Part shown: piece by piece, positions 32,640-44,600 of the stretch
Position numbering within the stretch: the first letter of the stretch is position 1
How the letters are laid out: every line of letters begins with the position of its first letter
NCBI RefSeq assembly: GCF_008728515.1
Contig: NC_044995.1
Span: 41,827,576 to 41,891,575, forward strand
Source of the DNA: Papio anubis
Taxonomy: Eukaryota > Chordata > Mammalia > Primates > Cercopithecidae
Reading direction: 5' to 3'
Length of the DNA: 64,000 bases
Position numbers and translations under genes: made by a program
Notes under the pieces: model-generated
What the model was told of the DNA's origin: nothing
The model's database searches: none
Seen by the model: the letters and a program-made list of their open reading frames with translations, nothing else

Positions 32640-35600
32640 CACAGCACACTTCTTACTTTGGAGTCCAGGAAGGTGCCTGTCCATATGGTTAATCCCTGAT
32701 TGGACCATTCCGCATTCCCACGCTCACACATCCACATGGTCATGCAATCTCAGGCATCCACTCTGAATATAAGTCCCCTGGGACTCGAGGAATGTGAAAC
32801 ACCGTGTCCAGGCAACCCTCTCCAGTCACCCGCCAAATGGTTCCAGCTTTTATGACCCTCCCACGCGCTCAGTTTCTCACACACGCTGCCCCTGACATCC
32901 GAACAAACGCTGTCAACATTCACAACCCATCACCCACTCTCTGACTGGGTCACACTCTCACACAGAACGGCACTCCCCCACCAGAAGTCCGAGGTGTTAC
33001 AGTCACAGACACACCTGCAAGCTCGCTGCAAGCGTTACATGGCCACGCGTCAAGTAACTGCACCTAATCCCTCCATTAGAAGCAAAATATTTGCACACAT
33101 TGACACCCGGAGAAATGACATGCCCAGCTAATCTCTGCCTGGCTCATTCAGACTCACCCACGCTTGTACAATCTCATGCACATACACATATTTGCACACA
33201 CACCACACACCTGGGGGATTCCCAGCCATGCCCTGACTCAGCCCCTGCCTCTGTCCCTTCACATCCCAGACCCCAGATAAGATCCCCCTGGGGGCCCTGA
33301 CCAGCACAGGGGAGAGTGGCAGGAGGCAAGTTGGGTCCCTGACAGACCCCCCACCCTCTGTCCCCGTAGGCAGGACTCAATGCCGCTTATGTGACTTTTT
33401 GTCATAATGCCAGCTATGAAAAGAAAGGGCAGTCAGTTTCTGAAAGGTCATTCCAGAAGGGACACAAGTTTCAAGCAGGATATCTTTGAGCTGGATGCTG
33501 GGAAGGACTTTCTTACTGTAAATGAGTGGTAGTTGAGGAGAGACCCTCTTTCGTCTGCAGAGAGGTTAGTGTGTGGGTCAGGGGAGAGCCTCCAGGCTGG
33601 GTGAGGTCGTTGATCTCAATCCTCCCCTGGGCCCCAGCCTGAGATGGGGCAGCTGGGATGATTGTTCCGTGGGGAAGTGACTCTTGTGGTCAGCAGAGCC
33701 TGGGAGCCCAGATCTCAGCCCCAGGGGACTGCAACCCAGATTTCTCTTAATAACAGCCTAGCCACAAAACAGGCAATTAGAGATGGGGGCTGGGGTGATG
33801 GGTTGGGGAAGGCGATTGGAGAGAGAGAGATTGAAAAAAGAGAGAGAGAGAATGAGAGAATGAGAGAGAGAGAGACTTGGACACAGATAGAGGCCTGGAA
33901 AGACCCAGCACAGAAAGTGGGACAGAGAGAGGGCGGGCAGGGATGCGGAGAGAAGGAGATTGGAGGCAAGAGGAAACAGAGGCTGACACAGGCCTCTGAG
34001 GAGTCTGGAAAATGAGGGCTCTGACCTAGGAAGAGTGGGAATCGGGGTCCTTCATCCAAGCCCCTGCCTCCCCAACGTCTTACCGCCCCCCCCCCCCCAC
34101 CCGCCCCAGCTCCCTGTGGTGAGATCAGCAGAGCCGCCCCCAGGGGTGAGGTCATGGCAGATTCGGGAGAATCTAGCTCCTGCCAAGAGGCTGGGGCAGG
34201 GGGTCAGTGGGACAATTTGCTGAGGGTGGGGGGAGGGGGAAACCAGACAGGGGGCTCGGGGCCCAAGGGAAGCCCCCACCCGCCCCTGCCCAAGCCATGT
34301 GGTTCCACTTAGCACTGGCTGGGCTGCTTTTCGGGGTGGGGCTGGTAGCGTGGCCTAGATTAGGAACTGTTGGGCCAGACAAGTCCTTTCCTTAGCTGGG
34401 ATGAAAGAGGGACAGGGGCCGATGTAGGCCCGGGAGTGCTGCTGGCACAGCCATCAGGAAGAAGAAGGTCAGAGAGATGAAACGAGGAGGTCATGGGTCA
34501 GGTGGAGGAGATCAGGATAGGCAGTGGAGAAGGTCGGGGTTGGGAGGGTGGAGGGCTGGAGGGGGAGGGAGAGAAGGGAATGAGGGTGGAGGAGGGGGAA
34601 TGGAGGGAGACTGGAAGGAAAGGGAGGGGAAAGGAGGGAGGGAAAGCCAGTGGAAGGAAGGGTGGATCAGAAGGGAAATGTGGAAAATGGAGGAAGGAAC
34701 AGCCAGGAGGGGTCGAGGGAATGGAGGGAAACAGAGGAGGCCGAGGAAATGGAGGGTCAGAGGGGAAATGGGAGGGAGGGAGGTCAGGAGGGGAAACAGA
34801 GGAAGCTGGGTCAGAGGGAAAAAGTCAGGAGGGAGGAAGGAAGGAGGGGAGGGAGGGGAACAAACAGGAGGCTGGAGGAAAGTCAGGGTGGAGGTCGGGG
34901 GGAAATGAGGATCAGTGGAAACAGGAGGGGAAATGAGGATCAGTGGGGGGAGGCTCAGAGGGAGGCTGGAGGGACAAGGGAGGGAAGGAAATGGAGGAAG
35001 GGAAGGGTGGAGGAAGGAGGGAGGGAGGAAATGAGGGAGTGGAATGGAGGGAAATGGGTCGAGGGAAATGAGGGAGGTGGCCTGATGGCAAATGCAAGTC
35101 AGAGATATGACCAAGGGAAATCAGAGGGAGGAGGTCAGAGGGGAAAATCAACCGACAGGAGGGGGGCTGGAGAGGAAAGTCAGGGAGTGAGCTCAGAGGG
35201 GGTGCCCGGAGGAGACCAATGGCCGAGGGAGGAGGTCAGAGGGAAAGTCAGAGGAGAGATCAGAGGGAGGCTCAGAGGGAGGAGGTTGGAGGAGGGTCAA
35301 AGGGAGGAGGAGGGGGAAATGGAAGAGGAAGGAATGAATGTCAGAGGAGGGGACATTCAGGAGGGAGGCCGAGGGGAAACAGGGTGGAGGAGGGCCGGAA
35401 TGAGGGATGGAAGGAGGAGGTTGGTGGGGGAAACAGAGGGAGGCCGCGGGGAAATGGAGGGGAAAGAGGAAAGTCAGAGGGAGGAGGTCAGAGGGGTGCC
35501 TGAGGGAGGAGGCCTGGAGGGAAACAGAAGAGAAATGAGGGGAAAGAGGGAGGGGTCAGAGGGAAGGCGAAATAGTGGAGGGAAGAAGAAATGGGGGGGG

Positions 35601-38600
35601 GGAAGTGGTGGAATGGAAGGAAGGAAGGAAACACGGAAGGGAATGAAGGAATGCTTCTGATCAACTCCAGAATCCAGTCAACTTTTTTTCTCACCAAAAA
35701 CTAAAAATAAAACAGAGTCAATAGGCTAAGTGAGGCCTGAAACACCCGTGTAAAGTGATGAGGGAGGCGGGGTGCTGGGGCCCAGGCTCCTGCTCCCTTC
35801 TTCCTGGAGCCAAACAGGTGTGAGGAGGGAGTTTGCTCCCAAAAACCCTGAGCCTCTGTCCTGGAGTCCTGGGCTTGTTCTAGCTGTTCCCCACCTCTGC
35901 CCCCCAACGGCTTCTCTCTGCTGCAGATCCTGTGGATGTCCTGAAGGCTCTGGGTGTGCGGGGAGGACAGGCTGGGGTCCCCGAGGGGCCTGGCTTCTGT
36001 CCCCAGAGGACTCCAGAGGGTGACCGGGCATTCAGAGTGGGCCAGGCCAGCACACTCGGCATCCCCACGCGGGAACTCTTTCCAGGTGAGCTGGAGTAGG
36101 AGGCCTGGGTACCTCCCTGGAGAGAGGCACTGCTGGGCCATCTGAGCTGCCCTGTTCCCTCTGCCCACCCAGATGGCCACTTTCCTGAGAACTTCTCCTT
36201 GCTGATCACCTTGCGGGGCCAGCCAGCCAATCAGTCTGTCCTGCTGTCCATTTATGATGAAAGGGGTGCCCGGCAGTTGGGCCTGGCACTGGGGCCAGCG
36301 CTGGGTCTCCTAGGTGATCCCTTCCGCCCCCTCCCCCAGCAGGTCAACCTCACAGATGGCAGGTGAGCATGGGGAGAGTGGGCAGGGGTCTGTGGATGAG
36401 GGGTGGGGTGAGAAGCACCCACACGGAGGCCGTCCCCTTGCAGGTGGCACCGTGTGGCGGTCAGCATAGATGGTGAGACGGTGACCCTGGTAGCTGACTG
36501 TGAAGCCCAGCCGCCTGTCTTGGGCCATGGCCCCCGCTTCATCAGCATAGCTGGACTCACTGTGCTGGGGACCCAGGACCTTGGGGAGAAGACTTTCGAG
36601 GTAGGAGTTCAGTGACGGGGGAAACTGAGGCAGTGGGTTGGATGTTTTGTCTACAGCCTGAATCTGGAGAGGATATTAAAGAAGGAAGATGTCAAGCTTC
36701 AATCTATCCCCAGGAAGCTGAGGGAAGCAAGTGCATGCTTTCACACACCGTTGCAGCGTGGAATTGTGAAATTGCAGAGCCACAAGACCATAATTTTTTT
36801 TTTTTTTTGAGATGGAGCCTTGCTCTGTCGCCCAGGCTGGAGTGCAGTGGCTCCATCTCAGCTCACTGCAACCTCCACCTCACAGGTTCAAGCAATTCTC
36901 AGCCTCCCAAGTAGCTGAGATTACAGGTGTGCACCACCACGCTCAGCTAATCTTTGAATTTTTAGTAGAGACAAGGTTTTGCCGTGTTGGCCAGGCTGGT
37001 CCTGAACTCCTGGCCTCAAGTGATCCATCCACCTTGGCCTCCCAAAGTGCTGGGGTTACAGGTATGAGCCACCGCGCCCGGCCAACACCATAAATCGTGA
37101 CGAGGCCTACTTGACTTGTTGTAGGAAGATCCGGTTGTGCCAGTGCATGCTTGTGTGTGCCGTTGCAGTGCATGACTGTGAGATTGCAGAGCCACAAGAC
37201 CATAAATTGTGACAGCGCCTACTGGGCTTGTTGTGGAAAGATCTGGTGGTGTTGTGTGTCTGAGACTGTGACCTGAGATGGTGCTGGTTGCTGTGATAGT
37301 GTGTGATTGTATAGGGGCAGTTATAACTTTGGGAACCAGCAAGCAGCTGTGTTGTGTGGCAGTGTGATGTGTGTTCTGGGTGTGGAGACCTTTGTTAACT
37401 GTGTGTGACCATGATGTGTGTCACCTCTGGGAGGCCAGGACCTGATCTACCTCATGTTCCTCCTTATCCCTAATACTGGATCTTCCCACAACAAGTCAAG
37501 TAGGCATCGTCACAATTTATGGTGTTGGCAGGGCACGGTGGCTCATACCTGTAATCCCAGCACTTTGGGAGGCCAAGGCGGGTGGATCACTTGAGGCCAG
37601 GAGTTCAAGACCAGCCTGGCCAGCATGGCAAAACCTTGTCTCTACTAAAACTTCAAAAATTAGCTGGGTGTGGTGGCACACGCCTGTAATCTCAGCTACT
37701 TGGGAGGCTGAGAATCGCTTGAACCCATGAAGGAACTGATGCACCCCTAGTGGGGCAGATGTGTGGGATGGGATGTGGCTTGTGGTTGGGATCGGGTGTG
37801 CCCCCGATAGGATCTTTCCTTGTCTTAGTTACAGGGGGTAGAGGAATCACTAGGGCTGTCATGGGGTCACCTCCTCCTTATACGTAGTGTGCTCTGGATG
37901 GGAGAGCATCACACCCTGGTACCAGGAGGTGGGTAGGACTTCTGGGGGATGAGGGGTCAGAGTAAGCCTGTGGTTGTATGGCTGCCTTCCTTGACTCCTA
38001 CACCCCCCACCCCCTAGGGAGACATTCAGGAGCTGCTGATAAGCCCAGATCCTCAGGCTGCCTTCCAGGCTTGCGAGCGGTACCTCCCCGACTGCGACAA
38101 CCTGGTACCGGCAGCCACAGGGGTGAGTGAGGGGCTCCATGACTCCTAATCTCAGGACACAGGCTGGGTCCTTCCTGGCTCCAGATCCCTGGAAAGAGTG
38201 AATTCTCATCCCCCAGACAGAGGGTTAAGTGACCCATGACCTCAGACACATCCCAGGCGTGAATGACTTTGACCTCAAGTCATATTCCTGAGCCACCCTT
38301 GACCCCAGGTTACATGAATAACATCAACTCCAGGTCACAGGGCTGAGTGAGGACACAATGGACCATGAGCCAGCCTCACCCCAGGTGACCTGAAGGATGG
38401 GGTCTCTGTTGGTGGGATGCTCTGGACCTGACTGGGACCCTCCTCCCAGGCTCCCCAGGGTGAACCAGAGACCCCTCGTCCTCAGCGGAAGGGGAAGGGA
38501 AAAGGGAGGAAGAAAGGGCGAGGTCGCAAGGGGAAGGGCAGGAAAAAGAAGAACAAGGAAATTTTGACCTCAAGTCCACCTCCTGACTCCCCAGAGAACC

Positions 38601-41600
38601 AGGTAAGAGCCCTGAGACCACCTGACTTCCGGCCTTGACCATCTGACTTCAGGTCTTGGTGCTTGACTTCTAGAATCCCATCCCTACTAATCTCTGGACC
38701 CTCATCTATGATCTTTTTCTCTGGTCTCTGATCCATGAGCTCTGACTTCTCTCAGCTGACTGATGACTGTCAGGGTGACTGATGACAGGGTGGGAGTGGG
38801 TCCCATCTTACAAGCTCTCCCATCTCTGACCCCCTCAATCTCCAGTCCTGGGGCACTAGAGGGAGGGGGCAGACCCAGATAAGCTCCTGATTTTAAGCGG
38901 GTTCTTGATGAGGGCTACTGTTTAAGGGGGATCATTGGCTGGGTTGAATGATGTGTTCATTAGTTAGTGTGTCATTGTTTGGGGTTCCCTTCTTGGGATC
39001 ATTGGGGACGGTTATTCATTGGGAGAGTCATTAATTGGGGGCATTATTTGGCTTCCCTGATAGGGATTGCTGGATAGGGGGGAATCATCGAGGGAGATAT
39101 TAATTGAGGTCAGTGTTTGGGGTGCACCTAGCTGGGATCACTGTGGAAGGTCATTGATAGAAACCATTATTGGTGCCACCGATGTCCCCAGTTTAGGGTC
39201 AATGACTGGGGGGTTGTTGGTGGATGGTCACTGACTGGAAGTCATAGTGGCATCACTCATTGGGGCCACAAGTTGGAAGAGTGATTTCAGGGGGTCGCAG
39301 ATGGGGTAACTGATTTGGGAGTCCCTAAGGGGATTATTAGTTAGGAAGTCATTGATAGGTGGAATTACTGTTTGGGGGTCATTGGTTAGGACACTTTTGT
39401 TGGGCTCATTTATGGGTATTCATTGTTGGAGCATCACTGGTTAGAGGAATAATTGATTAAGGGTCACTGATGGGGGTTATTAGTTGGAGAGTCACTAGTT
39501 AGTGCTAATAGTCAAGAGAGTGTCACTCGTTGAGGTCACTGGTTGGGAAAATCACTGAATGGAGCAGTAACAGGTTGAGGCCAGTGATGCCAGTGGGAGG
39601 GGTTGTTTGTGAGTCACTGGTTCTAGAATCATTGGGGTCTGTTGATGTAGGTCATTCTTGGTGGGTCACTGGGTTGGGGGGTCCTTGGTGGGGGTCATTG
39701 CTTGGGGTCTTTGACTGGCGGGGGAGTCACTGGTTGCACTACATCTCAGTTCCAGATCTTCTTGGCCAAGAATACAAACACTAGGAGTAGTGGGCCCCTC
39801 TTCAGCCCCTTCCTCAGCCTTGTCCCCTCACCTGGGGCCCCACCACCCTCTTCCCACATCCCCCAACCCCTGCCTTGACCCGGTTCCTCTGCAGCTGTGC
39901 AGGCTAGAAGGAGCCGCCACTCCCTCTCTGACTGTGGCCTGGCTGACTGGCCGCTGAACTCTGCCTTGGGAGAGGACATGTGGGCTAGGCTTCCGGGAGC
40001 CTGGCCCTGAATGTTGGACCTTGACCTTGACCTCTGGGTTCCAGGGCCAGCCTGGCTCAGCGCCTCCTCCATCCACGATGGCTCCCTCTGCTGGAAGCCC
40101 TGGTCCAGCCAGCACACTTTTGTCTCCACTGGCCTCCGGTGCTCTTTGGGGAGCCTCCTCTGTCCTGGCCCCAAACTGGGAGCTCCTGGGGACAGTGGGA
40201 GGGTGCCTCCCTTTTGTCTTGATTGCCCTGACCTGAGACCCAAAGCTCCCTCCATCCCTGCTCCAGACCTCCACTGACATCCCCAAGACAGAGACTCCAG
40301 CTCCAAATCTGCCTCCGACCCCTACGCCTTTGGCCGTCATCTCCACTGTGACTACTGGACCCAATGCCACAATCCTAGAGGTTGGATGGGGCTGGAAGAG
40401 GGAAGACCCCAGGGGTTTGGGGGGTGGTAGACAATAAGGAGGTCAGGGAAAACTTTAGTCTGTCCTAATGTTCTCAGGGGAGCTTGGACCCTGACAGTGG
40501 AACCGAGCTGGGGACCCCGGAGACCAAGGCAACCAGGGAGGATGAAGAAGGAGCTGATTCCACCATGGGCCCTGACTTCCGGGCAGCAGAATACCCATCT
40601 CGGACTCAGTTCCAGATCTTTCCTGTGAGTCTAGGTGGCTGGGGTTAGGTGCAAGAGAGTGGGATTCCTATTTAAAAATTTATTTATTTAGGTGGGGCGC
40701 AGTGGCTCCCGCCTGTAATTCCAGCACTTTGGGAGACCGAGGCAGGCAGATCATTTGAGGTCAGGAGATTGAGACTAGCCTGACCAACATGGTGAAACCA
40801 CATGTCTACTAGAAATACAAAAAATTAGCCAGGAGTGATGGTGTGCGCCTGTAATCCCAGCCACTGGGAAGGCTGAGGCAGGAGAATTGCTTGAACCTAG
40901 GAGGCAGAGGCTGCAATGAGCCAAGATCGTGCCACTTCACTCCAGCCAGGGAAACAAAATGAGACTCCATCTTGAAAAAAAAATTTTATTTTATTTTATT
41001 TTTTCATTTTTTTTTTAACTTTTGTTTTAAGTTCAGGGGTACAAGTGCAGGCTTGTTACGTAGGTAGACATGTATCATGGGGGGTTCGTTGTACAGATTA
41101 TTTATTTCATTACTCAGGTATTAAGCCTAGTATCCATTAGTTATTTTTCCTGATCCTCTCCCTCCTCCCACCCTCCACCTTCCGATAGGTCCTAGTGTCT
41201 GCTGTTCCCCTCTATTTGTCCATGTTTTCTCATTTAGCTCCCATTTATAAGTGAGAACATGTGGTATATGGTCTTCTGTCCCTGTGTTATTTTATTTACT
41301 TACTTTTCTCACATCTTGAGGGCTTAGAAGGGATTCCTACCAGGAGCCAAGAAAGGCCAGTCTCTCTTTTGGCTTCGGCACCTGCTTGTGTCAGGCACTG
41401 TGCTAACAGTTGACTCTGTGACTAGACAGAGGGGCTTGGCTTTTACTCCAAGTACCAGGAGATGCCACTTGAGCACTTGTGAAGGAACATGATCTGACTT
41501 GGAGTTTTGAAAGCTCCCTCTGGGCCGGGGGCAGTGGCTCACACCTGTAATCCCAATGCTTTGGGAGGCGGAGGCGGGAAGATCGCTTGAGGCCAGGAGT

Positions 41601-44600
41601 TTGAGGCCAGCCTAGACAACAGTGAGGCCCCATCTCTTAAAAAAAAAAAAAAAGAAAAGAAAAAAAAGAAAAGAAAAAGAAAAAAAAAAGAGCTCTCTGG
41701 CGGCTGAATGGCACATGGACAGTAGGGGGAGCCAGAGGGGCAGCAGGGAATCTGCAGTGGGGATGTGACCTGGAGAGAGATGGGAGGGAGGGATGGAGAG
41801 AAGTGGACCGATTTGGAACATGCTCCATTTTGGTCTTAGAGAAAAAATGGATACACATTCGATGTAACCGAACCCAAGCTCAGTGGCTTGATATTTGAAA
41901 GGAAAACAAGAGAGACGAGAACTGGTGGAAGGAAAAGCAGGTTTATTCCAAGAGACAGCAAACCGAGAAGATGGTGGACTCTTGTTCCGAAGCACCATCT
42001 TAAGTCAGTACAAATTTTAGGCTGTTTTTATGTTAAGGGCAGGGAGAAGAGAAGAGGGTAGAGATCAAGAGGTAACTGAGGCAGGGTACGGTGACTCATA
42101 CCTATAATCTCAGCAATTTGGTAGGTTGAGGCGGGAAGATCACTTGAGCCCAAGAGTTTGGGACCAGCCTGGGTAACATAGCGAGACCCCATCTTTACAA
42201 AATAAAGAAAAAATTAACCAAACCCAGTGGTGGCGTGTGCCTCTGGTCCCAGCTGAAGCGGGGGGATAGCTTGAGCCCAGGAGGTGGAGGCTGCAGGGAG
42301 CCATGATCACACCACTGCACTCCAGCCTGGGTGGCAGAGCAAGACCTTGTCTCTAGAGAAAAGAAAAGAAAAGAGGCTTGGGCTGGGCACGGTGGCTCAC
42401 ATCTGTAATCCCAGCACTTTGGGAGGCCGAGGCGGGAGGATCAAGAGGTCAGGAGATTGAGACCATCCTGGCTAACATTGGTGAAAGCCCGTCTGTACTT
42501 AAAAATACAAAAATTAGCTGGGCATGGTGGTGGGCGCCTGTAGTCCCAGCTACTCAGGAGGCTGAGGAAGGAGAATGGCCTGAACCTGGGAGGCAGAGCT
42601 TGCAGTGAGCCGAGACCGCGCCACTGCACTCCAGTCTGGGTGTGAGAGGGAGACTCTGTCTCAACATAATAATAATAATTATTATTATTTATTATTATAA
42701 AGAGGGATATAAATATATCCTCTTTTATTTAAAGAGGGATATAATAATAATAATTATTATTATTATTTAAAGAAAATAATAATTTGAAGAAAATAATAAA
42801 GAAAAGAAAAGAGACCAGGTGCAGTGCTTCCCGGTTTGAGTTTAGCCTGGGCAACATCAAGACCCTGTCTCTACAAAAAATAAAATTAGCCGGGCATGGT
42901 GATGTGTGCACCTGTGGTCCCAGCTACTCAGGAGGCTGAGGAGGGAGGATCACCTGAGTCTGAGGAGATCGAGGTTGCAGTGAGCCATGATTGTATCTCG
43001 GCCGTACTCCAGCCTGCTAACAGGAGTGATCCTGTCTCAAAAAAAAAAAAAAAAAAAAAAAAAGCAAAGCAAAGAAAGCAAGCAAGAGAAGGAAGGAAGG
43101 AAAAAAGGAAGGAAGGAAGGAAGGAAGGAAGGAAGGAAGGAAGGAAAGAAGAAGGAAGCAAAGGGCACAGAAAAAGGAAAAGCCTGCTTGGGCAATAGAG
43201 TAACTCTGAAAAAAAAAGAAAGAAAGAAGGAAGAAAGAAAGGAAGGAAGGAAGGAAGGAAGGAAGGAAAGAGAGAGAGAAGGAAGGAAGGAGCCAAGCAT
43301 GGTGGTTCATGCTTGTAATCCCAGCACTTTGGGAGGATGAGGCAGGTGGATCACCTGAGGTCAGAAGTTCGAGACCAGCCTAACCAACATGGTGAAACCC
43401 CGTCTCTACTAAAAATATAAAAATTAGCCAGGCATGTTGGCGGACACCTGTAGTCCCAGCTACTCGGGAGGCTGAGGCAGGAGAATCGCTTGAACCCAGG
43501 AGGTAGAGGGTGCAAAAAAGAAGAAGAAAGGAAGAAGAAGAAGAAAAGAAGAAGAAGAAGAGGAGGAAGAAGAAGAAGAGGAGGAGGAGGAGGAGGAGGA
43601 GGAGGAGGAGGAGGAAGAAGAAGAAAGGAAAGAGGGAAAGAGGGAAAGAAGGAAAGAGAGAAAGGGAGGAAGGAAAAGCCTAGGTGTTCCACAGCAGAGG
43701 CACATAGGCACATAGTTGTAACTAACTTGCCCTTGGTACCTTGTTACCTGGAGTGCTTTTGTGTGCCAAGCATTATTTCAATTCATTCATCTTTGCATGC
43801 GATACACACAGTCGTCATTCATCCACTGACTTTACAGGTGGACCAATTACCTGTAAGTGGCCATAGGGGTTGACTAAATTTCCCAACATCACTCAGTTAG
43901 TAAGAGGCAGATGCAGGATCAGTATTGGGCAGCAGGCTCTGGAGTTCACGCTCTTCACCTTGACATGGCACTCCCTAGTGGATGCGGGGGGGCTGAGCTT
44001 CTCAGTGCATGTTGGTTACAGTAGAGGAGAAGCGGCTCTGAGGGTAGACCCTGTGTGTGTGTGCATGCACGCGTGCGTGATCAGATAGCTGAGGGGTTTA
44101 TGTCCAAGTTCACATCTCTTGTCTCTCCATCTCCCCTGACCCCACCCCAGGGTGCTGGAGAGAAAGGAGCAAAAGGAGAGCCCGCAGTGATTGAAAAGGT
44201 GAGGGGTCTGGATTGCGAGGGGGTTGAGGGGCTTCATGATGACAGGGGTCATCGACACTCATTTCTCCCTTTAGGGGCAGCAGTTTGAGGGACCTCCAGG
44301 AGCCCCCGGACCCCGAGTAAGTCATGGCTGAGTTTCCTTCTTCCAGTCTTTCCCTTCCAGCTGAGTGGTGTTTAAGCCCCTGGAGTGAGGAGTTGGGGTG
44401 TAATGTTGCCTGACCAAGTGGAGGGTAGTGGACATTTGAGGCTGAAAGGATGAGTCAAAATAGGGAGAATGAACAACATAGAGACTGGGCAACATAGCAA
44501 GACCCCATCTCTTTAAAAATAGCCACATATTGGCCAGGCGCAGTGCCTCATGCCTGTAATCCTAGCACTTTGGGAGACTGAGGTGGGCAGACCGTGAGGT

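Noticed and set aside
34512..35114. 200-codon open frame on the minus strand opposite the purine array
   Set aside because: A Pro/Ser/Leu-rich translation of the complementary pyrimidine strand; the same composition effect.
34650..35660. 336-codon open frame on the plus strand in COL5A3 intron 1
   Set aside because: It lies in purine-only repeat sequence, which lacks stop codons by composition; the product is a Gly/Glu/Arg/Lys repeat with no domain and no splice or promoter context.
43515..43670. Polyserine or polyarginine/glycine mini-proteins at the GAA/GGA tract
   Set aside because: Translations of a trinucleotide microsatellite in an intron.
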